5,694 bases of DNA from JBLNBU01 sp050260215 (GCA_050260215.1 JBLNBU010000062.1:1-5694), one strand, 5' to 3'. Shown: positions 1-5,694, counted from the first letter of the stretch. Program-made: numbers and translations. The notes: a model not told the origin generated them from the letters alone.

Positions 1-245
1 TTGACCGTGCCGTAGCCGGTCACCACGCCGTCACCCGGGATCGACTGCTCGCCCATGCCGAAGTCGGTGCAGCGGTGCTCGACGAACATGTCCCATTCCT
101 CGAAGGACCCTTCGTCCAGCAACAGCTCGATCCGCTCGCGCGCCGTCAGCTTGCCCTTGGCATGTTGCCCATCCACACGCTTCTGCCCGCCCCCCATCCG
201 CGCCGCCTCGCGCTTGGCTTCCAACTGGCGAAGGATTTCCTGCAT
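1..245 (-). CDS. pccB: Propionyl-CoA carboxylase beta subunit, N-terminal fragment
   Basis: This is the carboxyltransferase (beta) subunit of a biotin-dependent acyl-CoA carboxylase. It moves the carboxyl group from carboxybiotin to propionyl-CoA, giving methylmalonyl-CoA in the cytoplasm. Only 81 codons are visible; the family is usually about 510 residues, so the rest lies past the left edge. The visible part begins MQEILRQLEAKREAAR and continues with GGGQKR (18-23), KGKLTARERIELLLDEGSF (30-48), FVEHRC (54-59) and PGDGVVTGYGTV (70-81). This is the standard N-terminal signature of PccB-type carboxyltransferases. The start at 245 is supported by a Shine-Dalgarno five bases upstream and by the family's usual N-terminus. 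An acetyl-CoA or methylcrotonyl-CoA carboxyltransferase is possible, but the run from LLLDEGSF to EHRC fits PccB best. It is divergent from the plus-strand gene at 431. Confidence 0.9.
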   Translation of the reverse strand, partial: MQEILRQLEAKREAARMGGGQKRVDGQHAKGKLTARERIELLLDEGSFEEWDMFVEHRCTDFGMGEQSIPGDGVVTGYGTV

Positions 246-250
246 CGGGA

Positions 251-257
251 TCACCTT
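251..257 (-). promoter_or_regulatory. Shine-Dalgarno of pccB
   Basis: On the minus strand the bases read AAGGTGA, five bases before the ATG at 245. This is a near-consensus ribosome binding site and it fixes the pccB start. No convincing -35/-10 pair for pccB could be picked out between here and the palindrome at 371. Confidence 0.75.
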
Positions 258-370
258 TAGGTCTCGCGGGAAAAATTGCACCCGAAAGGATGGCCTGCCC
301 CACCCAAACGGTCAGGTCGATGCTTACCACCCCGCCCCGGAGGGCGCCACCGAAAAAGAGCCGGCAACCA

Positions 371-388
371 ATTGATGTATACATCAAT
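371..388. promoter_or_regulatory. Perfect 18-bp palindrome, candidate operator
   Basis: The bases ATTGATGTATACATCAAT are identical on both strands, with the centre between 379 and 380. The site lies between the divergent pccB (start at 245) and the exported-protein gene (start at 431). The TGTATACA core and 16-18 bp length are typical of dimeric helix-turn-helix repressor sites; some GntR-family regulators use TGTATAC-type cores. The left arm doubles as a plausible -35 element for the plus-strand promoter, so a bound protein would block it. The regulator is unknown and none is encoded in the window. The palindrome is seen directly; its role as an operator is inference. Confidence 0.6.
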
Positions 389-399
389 ATGCATATTAT
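372..399 (+). promoter_or_regulatory. Candidate sigma-70-type promoter for the gene at 431
   Basis: A -35-like TTGATG (372-377; four of six match TTGACA) is followed after 16 bases by a -10-like TATTAT (394-399; five of six match TATAAT). Transcription would start near 406, giving a leader of about 25 bases before the ATG at 431. The -35 is the left arm of the 18-bp palindrome, and the -10 overlaps the end of a second 12-bp palindrome (386-397). This is the only such AT-rich stretch upstream of the gene. The call is by consensus match only. Confidence 0.5.
386..397. repeat. Second short palindrome, AATATGCATATT
   Basis: This perfect 12-bp palindrome has its centre between 391 and 392, exactly 12 bp from the centre of the 18-bp palindrome. 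Both cores are fully alternating purine-pyrimidine (ATGTATACAT and ATATGCATAT). It sits in the spacer and -10 of the candidate plus-strand promoter. It could be a second, weaker operator half of a tandem site, or only a by-product of AT-rich promoter DNA. Confidence 0.35.
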
Positions 400-419
400 C
401 TTTGGCTGTGTCGCGGTGC

Positions 420-425
420 GGGAGG
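420..425 (+). promoter_or_regulatory. Shine-Dalgarno of the exported-protein gene
   Basis: GGGAGG lies five bases before the ATG at 431. This strong site decides the start. An in-frame upstream ATG at 290 would add 47 residues with no secretion signal in front of the hydrophobic segment, and would place the promoter-like sequence inside the coding region. Another ATG at 426 is in a different frame. Confidence 0.75.
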
Positions 426-430
426 ATGCA

Positions 431-1408
431 ATGCGTTTCTGGATATGGGTTCTGCTCATCCTGGTCGCTACGGGACCAGCGGCGGCCTCCGAGGGGGACT
501 GCATGGGCACAATAGGAAAAATTCTGGACCTGCACGCAGACCAAAAAAAACTGAATGCCGAAATCCAGAAGATTAAGAACAGAGAAATAGACGAGCTAAG
601 CGAAAAAATACTCGGGTCCGCGCTGCGCATCTCCCTCGTAACAGCCAACCCAATTATTTTCTATGGAGAGCCAACCGACATTATAGTTAACGTAGAAAAT
701 ACATACTCCGAAACAGTAATTTTTAAAGGAGAAGCGAAAGATGCGGCAGCTACATCAATAACATTGCCAGCCTTAGCCTACACTAACGGCAAAGAAAAAG
801 AAGAAATTTTGAAACACGACATAAGCATACACCCAGGCCAGCACGCCTCATTGCACTTTGTCTACGACCCGCGTGCCGATGAAAACTTTATTGATGGTTT
901 ATATCGCTTCAAATCTACGTTCTTCTTTAGCCCCACCCGCAAACTGCCGATAGATTTTCACGCCACCATAAAAACAAAATCTTCCATATCACCCGACACC
1001 CAACTGAAAGATATCCTTGTCCACCGCTTGCTCACCACCACAATGGAGATGCCGTACCCCTACATCGTAATTTCGATTGTATTTGGCGGCCTATCAGCAG
1101 CTGGCTTTCAAATTGTAACGAGATGGTACGGGATCTATCACGGAAACAGCCCCCCATCCGAAAAAAAGCACTTGGTTCGCGAGCTCCTGTATCGGGATGC
1201 CCCGATCCTGCTGCTGATCGGATGCGGCAACGCCTTCCTGGCCGCCATCGTCCAGCCCATTGCCTCGGGAGTCTCCGACGGCTTCCAGATCAAGGTGTTC
1301 TCGTGGGCCGGCGCCATGTTCTACGGCTTCGTGGCACATACCATGCTGTTCAACAACGAGATCCGCATGGTCCCCTCGCTGCTGAAGAGCTATTCCCACC
1401 CTAGCTGA
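431..1408 (+). CDS. Unrecognised exported membrane protein: signal peptide, periplasmic domain, three C-terminal helices
   Basis: I do not recognise this 325-residue protein. Residues 1-19 form a signal peptide (MRFW, a hydrophobic core, then an AAA cleavage site at 17-19). Residues 27-62 are charged and heptad-like, probably a short coiled coil. Residues 63-185 look beta-rich, with features such as FYGEPTDIIVNVEN and FKSTFFFSPTR, possibly an Ig-like sandwich. Three hydrophobic helices follow at about 209-230, 257-278 and 286-307. The loop between the first two is rich in K and R, so the N-terminal domain should be periplasmic and the loop and tail cytoplasmic. The only cysteines are C24 and C265; C24 is not in a lipobox. 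Composition is mosaic: 70% GC at 451-510, 37% at 541-600 and 661-720, 67% at 1201-1260. Ten of its eleven ATA codons lie in residues 28-186. It runs opposite to all neighbours and overlaps the ATP12 gene tail-to-tail. No catalytic motif is visible, and no function is claimed. Confidence 0.8.
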   Translation: MRFWIWVLLILVATGPAAASEGDCMGTIGKILDLHADQKKLNAEIQKIKNREIDELSEKILGSALRISLVTANPIIFYGEPTDIIVNVENTYSETVIFKGEAKDAAATSITLPALAYTNGKEKEEILKHDISIHPGQHASLHFVYDPRADENFIDGLYRFKSTFFFSPTRKLPIDFHATIKTKSSISPDTQLKDILVHRLLTTTMEMPYPYIVISIVFGGLSAAGFQIVTRWYGIYHGNSPPSEKKHLVRELLYRDAPILLLIGCGNAFLAAIVQPIASGVSDGFQIKVFSWAGAMFYGFVAHTMLFNNEIRMVPSLLKSYSHPS

Positions 1409-2102
1409 GCAGGGCCAGCAGGCGTTCGGCGGCGGTGACGTCGCGGGCCAGGGCGGCGCGGCGGTCGGCGGCTTCGGCGTCGTCGCCCCACTTCTCGATC
1501 TGGAAGGTCTCGTCGACCTGGGCGCGGGCGAAGGCGTCGGCGGCGGACAGGCGGCCCTGGACCAGGGCCAGGCCGAGGACCAGCGAGCCGGTGGCGGCGG
1601 TGGCCGCCTGCAGGGCGGTCAGGCGCCAGGTATCGTAGCCGTCGAGGTGGCGGGCCAGGGCGGCCAGCGTCTCGGGCGGCTGGTCGACCGCCAGCACCCC
1701 CTGGGTGACCGCAAGCGGCGCGTCGAGCTCGCGGGCGGCCCAGTCGAGCAGCGGCTGCCACGCCTCCTTCTGCCGCTCGACCAGGTCGGCGGGATCGGTG
1801 GCGCGGTAGCACAGCAGGTCGGTGCCGCCATAGCCCAGCAGCTGGGCCAGGATGGCGGTGCGCTCAGGGCCAACCCGGTCGAGCGCGGTGCTGGCCAGCT
1901 GGGTCAGCGGCATGGTCTCGGGGCGCACTTCCGCGTCCTGCGCCCGCCATTCGCCGGCGATCTCCTCGGCCAGGGCCGCCGCGGGCACCGCCAGCGGATG
2001 GCCGGCCGGGGTCTTGATCGGCTTGCCGTCCAGCCTGACGGCAAAGCCGTCGGCGGCGGCGACCACGGTGGCGTCCTTGTAGAAGCGCTTGATCTTGCGC
2101 AT
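1401..2102 (-). CDS. atp12: ATP12-family F1-ATPase assembly chaperone
   Basis: This 233-residue cytoplasmic protein belongs to the ATP12 family. In mitochondria the family holds the F1 alpha subunit until it assembles into the hexamer; the bacterial role is inferred from that. Family hallmarks, in order, are RFYK (6-9), LDGKPIKTP (24-32), EWRAQ (51-55), PETMPLTQLASTALD (61-75), YGGTDLLCYR (91-100) and the C-terminal DETFQIEKWGDDAEA (198-212). The length is normal for the family and no key block is missing. The start at 2102 gives the usual MxxxKRFYK opening. Upstream, the AsmA-family stop is only three bases away and there is no clear Shine-Dalgarno, so translation is probably coupled to that gene. 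The TAG stop (1401-1403) lies inside the last codons of the convergent plus-strand gene. Codon use is strongly GC-rich, typical of the host. Confidence 0.93.
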   Translation of the reverse strand: MRKIKRFYKDATVVAAADGFAVRLDGKPIKTPAGHPLAVPAAALAEEIAGEWRAQDAEVRPETMPLTQLASTALDRVGPERTAILAQLLGYGGTDLLCYRATDPADLVERQKEAWQPLLDWAARELDAPLAVTQGVLAVDQPPETLAALARHLDGYDTWRLTALQAATAATGSLVLGLALVQGRLSAADAFARAQVDETFQIEKWGDDAEAADRRAALARDVTAAERLLALLS

Positions 2103-2105
2103 GGC

Positions 2106-4172
2106 TCAGCGTCCGAAAATGCCGTCGAGAAGGCCGCGCGTGGCCCGGCGGGGCGCCTTGCCGAGCGCGGTGAGACAAGGGTGGGGATCGGCCGTCGCCT
2201 TGTCCAGCAAGAGCTCGCCCAAAAGCGACAACCCGCCGGTGGCCACCGCGGCGCCCACCGAGGCGGCGGCGCGCGCCGCCCCCAATTCGTCGATGCCGAC
2301 CTTGGGCTCGGCCAGGGTGCCGCGGATGCGGGTGACGCCGGCCACCTTGCCGCCCAGGGACAGGCCCAGTCCCTCGCGCGGGCGGGGCCGCACCGCCAGG
2401 TCGAGGGCCTCGTTGCGCAGGTCGATGGTGCCGGCGCCGACCACGTCGGTGCGGGCGGTCTCGACCGCCAGGCCGCGATCGGCGGTGGCGACGCCGTCAT
2501 GCACGGTCAGCCGGGCGGCGGCGCATTTCACCTGGGTGGCGTCGTTGCCCGACGAGAACGGGTCCAGAGCGCCCACCAACTGGGTGGCGGTGTCGGCCCC
2601 GGCGCGGTCGATGGCGGTGCCGCGCAGGCGCGCCTCGCCCACGGTGGCGACGACGGTGCCGTTGAGACGGGCGGCCACCTCGCGCAGTCCGGCGCCGCGG
2701 CCCTTGAGATCGACCAGCAAGTCGGTGCGCCCGCCGCTGACCCCGTCCACCAACTGCCCGAGGTCCACCCCGCGGGCGTCGAGATGCAACGTCACCGCCT
2801 GGGTGGCGGCGTCCACCCCGGCCGAGGCGGCCACGGTGCCGCCCGACAGCCGCGCCGACACCGGCTCGGCGCGCAGGCGGCCGCGGTCCAGATGCAGGCG
2901 AGCGGCCAGGTCGCTGACCTGCCCCCACTTGGCCAGGGCCAGGTCCAGGTCGGCGTCGATCTGATCAAGGGCGGCCAGGGGCAGGGCCAGGTCGGGGATC
3001 AGCCGGCCGTCGCGCGGCTGGGCGCGGCCGCCCTCGGGCATGGTCATGCCGGCGCCGTGGATCCGGCCGCGCAGGTGCGGGCGCCGCCCCTGGTCGAGCA
3101 CCAGGTCACCGCCGACCTCGCCGCCGGCCAGGCTGCCCTTGATGTCGGACAGGCGCCAGCCGCCGTCCACGTCCGCCAGCCGGCCGGCCAGGCGCAGCGG
3201 CGGCAATCCGGTCTTTCCGTCGCTTTCGGCACCCACCGCCATCTCGACGTCGCGAAGGCCCGACAGGTCGCGCACCTCGCCCTTGGCGGTCAGCAACAGC
3301 GCCTCGCGCCGGCCCACGGCGGCGTCGATGGCGGTCAGCGCGTTGTCGGCCAGGTGGGCGCCGCCCTTGAACGGCCCCAGCGCCGGCAGCGGCAGCCCGG
3401 CGAACCGCCCCAGGGCGGCGAGGTCGTCGCCGTGCAGGCCGACAGTCAGGTCGAGCCCGGTCCCGTGCAGCGGATCGGCGACGGCGCCGTCGGCCACCAG
3501 CACCGTGCCGGCGGCCTCGGCCTTGAGCTGCAGCTTCAGCCGCCCGGCTGCCGGCCCGACGGTGCCGGCGACGGTGAACGGTGCGTCCTGCAGGCTGCCG
3601 GCCACCGACAGGGCGGCGGCGCCGTTGCGGTCGGGATGCAGGCGCACCTTGTCGACGGCCAGGCGGGTGGCGGGCTTGCCGCCGTCGACGATCTCGACCG
3701 CACCGTGGTCGATGGCGATCTCGCCGATCTCGAAGGCGGTGGCCGGGGCCGCCTGGGGCCGCGCCGGTGCCGGCTGGCCGCCGGAAAGGTGCCAGTTGGC
3801 CCGCCCGGTGCCGTCGCGCTGAAGCAGCAGGTGCGGCATCACCAGCACCAGCTTGCGCACCTGGATCTCGCGGCGCAGCAGGGGCAGCAACGCCACCTCG
3901 GCCTCGACGCGCTCGATGCGCAGCATGGGCTCGCGCGGTGCCCACGGCGCATTGGCCAGCGAAATGCCTTCCACCATCACCCGCGGGACCAGGCCCAGCT
4001 TCAGCTTCAGCGGGCCTTCGATGGTCAGCTCGCGCCCGGTGGCCGCCTTGGCCTGGGCGGCCAGGAACGCCTTGTAATGGGTGCCGTCGATGGACTTGGC
4101 GGCGGCGATCAGGGCGACGACGCCGGCCACGGCGGCTGCGGCCGCCCCAAGAATTGCGGTGGACAGCTTCAT
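2106..4172 (-). CDS. AsmA-family envelope protein
   Basis: This 688-residue protein is anchored in the inner membrane by an N-terminal helix (about residues 5-26), with the remainder in the periplasm. AsmA-family proteins (AsmA, TamB, YhdP and relatives) form long beta-groove structures linked to phospholipid transport to the outer membrane and to outer-membrane homeostasis. The AsmA N-terminal region is visible as GRELTIEGPLKLKLGLVPRV (46-65), followed by SLANAPWAPREPMLRIE (71-87) and LLPLLRREIQVRKLVLVMP (95-113). The C-terminal AsmA block is also clear: ALDPFSSGN (535-543), CAAARLTVHDGVA (550-562) and GTIDLRNEALDLAVRPRP (581-598). The open frame continues upstream to 4763, but that part is out of frame with the HAD gene. 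The ATG at 4172 is chosen because it overlaps the HAD stop as TGATG and starts a good membrane anchor. The length is like E. coli AsmA (about 600) rather than the much longer TamB. The specific cargo is unknown. Confidence 0.88.
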   Translation of the reverse strand: MKLSTAILGAAAAAVAGVVALIAAAKSIDGTHYKAFLAAQAKAATGRELTIEGPLKLKLGLVPRVMVEGISLANAPWAPREPMLRIERVEAEVALLPLLRREIQVRKLVLVMPHLLLQRDGTGRANWHLSGGQPAPARPQAAPATAFEIGEIAIDHGAVEIVDGGKPATRLAVDKVRLHPDRNGAAALSVAGSLQDAPFTVAGTVGPAAGRLKLQLKAEAAGTVLVADGAVADPLHGTGLDLTVGLHGDDLAALGRFAGLPLPALGPFKGGAHLADNALTAIDAAVGRREALLLTAKGEVRDLSGLRDVEMAVGAESDGKTGLPPLRLAGRLADVDGGWRLSDIKGSLAGGEVGGDLVLDQGRRPHLRGRIHGAGMTMPEGGRAQPRDGRLIPDLALPLAALDQIDADLDLALAKWGQVSDLAARLHLDRGRLRAEPVSARLSGGTVAASAGVDAATQAVTLHLDARGVDLGQLVDGVSGGRTDLLVDLKGRGAGLREVAARLNGTVVATVGEARLRGTAIDRAGADTATQLVGALDPFSSGNDATQVKCAAARLTVHDGVATADRGLAVETARTDVVGAGTIDLRNEALDLAVRPRPREGLGLSLGGKVAGVTRIRGTLAEPKVGIDELGAARAAASVGAAVATGGLSLLGELLLDKATADPHPCLTALGKAPRRATRGLLDGIFGR

Positions 4173-4849
4173 CAGCGTTGCCTGCCGCCCAGCGCGTCCA
4201 GGACTTCGGCCAGGTTCTCGAAGCTGTCGATGACCAGGCGGGCGCCGGCGTCGCGCAGCTCGTCGAGCGTATGATAGCCCCACGACACCCCGACGGCGGC
4301 CGAGCGGGCGGCGTTGGCCATCATCATGTCGAACGAGGTGTCGCCGATCATCACCACGTTGGCGGGGTCGACGCCCACTTCGGCGGCGGCACGCAGCAGC
4401 ATGGCGGGATGGGGCTTGCCGGGATTGTCGTCGGCGGTCTGGATGGTGACGAAACGGTCCTCGAGCCCGTGCTCTTCCAGCATCGAGGCGACGCCGCGGC
4501 GCGACTTGCCGGTGGCCAGGCCCAGAAGCCAGCCTTCGTCCTCGAGCCGGTCGAGGGCCTCGAGCACGCCGGGGAACAGCGGCTCCATGGTGTCGGGAAG
4601 CAGCCGAAGGGCGCGGAAGGCGTCCTTGTAGGCCTCGGCGACGGCGCGGTGCACGCCGGGCGGCGAGAACGGCAGCAGGGCGGCGCAGGCCTCGACCAGG
4701 GACAGGCCGATGATGCGGCGCACATCCATGGGGCGCGGCATGCCCAGGCCCAGCTTGAGCCACGCCTCGCTCATGGCCGAGACGATGTTGTGCTGGCTGT
4801 CGACGAGTGTGCCGTCGACGTCGAAGACGGCAAGGCGGTGATGCGACAT
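4172..4849 (-). CDS. HAD-superfamily phosphatase, Gph/PpaX-like (subfamily IA)
   Basis: This is a 225-residue cytoplasmic phosphatase of the haloacid dehalogenase superfamily. All four motifs are intact: motif I FDVDGTLVDS with nucleophile D10 and acid/base D12; motif II ATGK with T113; motif III K145 in NPGKPHP; motif IV GDTSFD with D170 and D174. The helical cap between motifs I and II (about 20-90) marks subfamily IA, which contains phosphoglycolate phosphatase (Gph) and pyrophosphatase PpaX. The length matches. The true substrate cannot be read from sequence; phosphoglycolate is the first guess. The start at 4849 gives the typical short lead-in MSHHRLAVFDVDG. Its stop overlaps the AsmA-family start by one base. 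An 85-bp gap separates it from the rRNA pseudouridine synthase upstream, with no strong Shine-Dalgarno next to the start. Confidence 0.92.
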   Translation of the reverse strand: MSHHRLAVFDVDGTLVDSQHNIVSAMSEAWLKLGLGMPRPMDVRRIIGLSLVEACAALLPFSPPGVHRAVAEAYKDAFRALRLLPDTMEPLFPGVLEALDRLEDEGWLLGLATGKSRRGVASMLEEHGLEDRFVTIQTADDNPGKPHPAMLLRAAAEVGVDPANVVMIGDTSFDMMMANAARSAAVGVSWGYHTLDELRDAGARLVIDSFENLAEVLDALGGRQR

Positions 4850-4934
4850 CGGTCGTTCGGACTCTGGTACTTTCCCCGTCCGCCAGTGTACCCCATCCGC
4901 CCGGCCGGCACCACCGGGGGAAGGGCCGGACCGG

Positions 4935-5694
4935 CTAATCCTCCGAGAAGGCGTCGAACGGCTTGCCGGCGTCGTGCTGGTCGAAGCCGAAGAAGGCGAA
5001 GCTGGCGGCCATGTGGGGCGGCAGCGGCGCCACCACCTCGAGCGTGCCGCCCTTGGGGTGCGGGATGCGCACGGCGCGGGCGTGCAGGTGCAGCTTGCGG
5101 CTGACGCCGGTGCCCTCGATGAAGGCGTCCTTGGCGCCGTACTTGCCGTCGCCCAGGATCGGCGTGCCCAGCACCACCGAATGGGCGCGCAGCTGGTGGG
5201 TGCGCCCCGTGCGCGGCTCCATTTCCAGCCAGGCGGCCTTCTTCAGCGCGCTGTCGACCACCCGGTACCAGGTGACGGCGCGCTTGCCCTCGTCGTCGTC
5301 GACGGCGACCTTCTCGCCGGCGCGGCCGGGCAGCTTGGCCAGCGGCGCGTCGATGCGCCCCTTGCGCAGCTTGGGCACCCCCACCACCAGGGCCCAATAA
5401 AGCTTGTGGGCGGCGCGGCCCTTGAAGGCGGCCGCCAGCTTGGCGGCAGCCGCGGCGTTGCGCCCCAGCAGCAGCACCCCCGAGGTATCCTTGTCCAGCC
5501 GGTGCACCAGCCTGGGCCGTTCGGGCGCGTCGAAGCGCAGCGCGTCGAGCATGGCATCCAGGTGACGGTCGGCCATGCCGGTGCCGCCCTGCACTGCCAG
5601 CCCCGGCGGCTTGTTGAGCGCGATGACGTCGGCGTCCTTGTACAGCACGCAGTCGCGCAGCATGCGGGCGGTGGCCTCGTCGACCACGGTGGGG
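4935..5694 (-). CDS. rluC: 23S rRNA pseudouridine synthase, RluC/RluD type, N-terminus off window
   Basis: This RluA-family enzyme isomerises specific uridines of 23S rRNA to pseudouridine. The frame stays open to the right edge. The first in-frame GTG (5685-5687) is probably internal, since Pro and Thr codons precede it and an N-terminal S4 RNA-binding domain is expected beyond the edge, roughly 70-80 residues. Counting from that GTG, visible motifs are LNKPPGLAVQGGT (24-36), the catalytic loop HRLDKDTSG (62-70, nucleophile D65, codon at 5493-5495), EPRTGRTHQLRAH (157-169) and LGDGKYG (178-184). The C-terminal LHLHARAVRIPHP is also typical. KPPGLAVQGG favours RluC over RluD, but the choice between them is not firm and the target uridines cannot be stated. 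It probably belongs to the same transcription direction as the HAD-AsmA-ATP12 cluster; whether it is co-transcribed across the 85-bp gap is unknown. Confidence 0.9.
   Translation of the reverse strand, partial: PTVVDEATARMLRDCVLYKDADVIALNKPPGLAVQGGTGMADRHLDAMLDALRFDAPERPRLVHRLDKDTSGVLLLGRNAAAAAKLAAAFKGRAAHKLYWALVVGVPKLRKGRIDAPLAKLPGRAGEKVAVDDDEGKRAVTWYRVVDSALKKAAWLEMEPRTGRTHQLRAHSVVLGTPILGDGKYGAKDAFIEGTGVSRKLHLHARAVRIPHPKGGTLEVVAPLPPHMAASFAFFGFDQHDAGKPFDAFSED

Noticed and set aside
290..430. Upstream in-frame start at 290 for the unknown membrane protein
   Set aside because: It would bury the signal peptide after 47 residues and run through the palindromes and promoter-like DNA. The ATG at 431 has a strong Shine-Dalgarno and a standard signal peptide.
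1409..1440. Intrinsic terminator after the plus-strand gene
   Set aside because: No stem-loop followed by a T-run is present; the DNA is GC-rich coding sequence of ATP12.
1647..4274. Long plus-strand open frame of 875 codons across ATP12 and the AsmA-family gene
   Set aside because: It is antisense to two clear genes. Its translation is low-complexity, rich in G, A, Q, R and H, with no domain, and lacks a credible ribosome site. Long antisense frames are common in very GC-rich DNA.
4173..4763. N-terminal extension of the AsmA-family frame through the HAD gene
   Set aside because: The extra 197 residues are an out-of-frame reading of the HAD phosphatase with no signal peptide. The ATG at 4172 gives the membrane anchor and the TGATG junction.
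4901..4929. Possible hairpin (CCGGCC with GGCCGG) between rluC and the HAD gene as a terminator
   Set aside because: The stem is short, the loop is 17 bases, and no T-run follows on the minus strand; such pairings are frequent at this GC content.
4850..4934. Promoter for the HAD-AsmA-ATP12 cluster (a TACACT -10-like hexamer on the minus strand)
   Set aside because: Only four of six bases match the -10 consensus, and nothing resembling a -35 lies at the right distance.
3581..5104. Plus-strand open frame of 507 codons over the AsmA-family, HAD and rluC genes
   Set aside because: It is an arginine- and alanine-rich translation in antisense to three genes with intact family motifs, so it is a composition artefact.

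Overview
The window looks like chromosomal DNA from a GC-rich alphaproteobacterium, probably a Rhodospirillales/Magnetospirillum-type organism. The reasons are a very high GC content outside one patch, an ATP12-family F1-ATPase assembly chaperone (a family found in alphaproteobacteria and mitochondria), and a PccB-type propionyl-CoA carboxylase N-terminus. The taxon is inferred from gene content and composition only.

Layout, left to right. (1) Positions 1-245, minus strand: the first 81 codons of a propionyl-CoA carboxylase beta subunit, running off the left edge. (2) Positions 246-430: a divergent intergenic region. It holds a good Shine-Dalgarno for pccB, a perfect 18-bp palindrome, a second 12-bp palindrome, and a candidate plus-strand promoter overlapping both. 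(3) Positions 431-1408, plus strand: the only plus-strand gene, a 325-aa exported membrane protein that I do not recognise. Its middle is AT-rich (about 37% GC in two hand-counted blocks) with many ATA codons, while its signal-peptide end and C-terminal end match the host (about 67-70% GC). (4) Positions 1401-4849, minus strand: a tightly packed cluster, transcribed in the order HAD phosphatase, AsmA-family protein, ATP12 chaperone. The first two overlap by one base (TGATG) and the last two are three bases apart. (5) Positions 4935-5694, minus strand: the catalytic part of an RluC/RluD-type 23S rRNA pseudouridine synthase whose N-terminus lies beyond the right edge.

The minus-strand genes are ordinary housekeeping functions: rRNA modification, metabolite-phosphate hydrolysis, envelope lipid homeostasis, ATP synthase assembly and propionyl-CoA carboxylation. 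The plus-strand gene stands out. It points against its neighbours, sits between two co-directional minus-strand genes, meets ATP12 tail-to-tail with an 8-bp overlap, has its own palindrome-overlapped promoter, and has mosaic base composition. It is the best candidate here for something undescribed. The sequence alone gives its architecture (signal peptide, short coiled coil, probable beta-rich periplasmic domain, three membrane helices) but not its function. I see no RNA genes, CRISPR arrays, insertion sequences or convincing intrinsic terminators.
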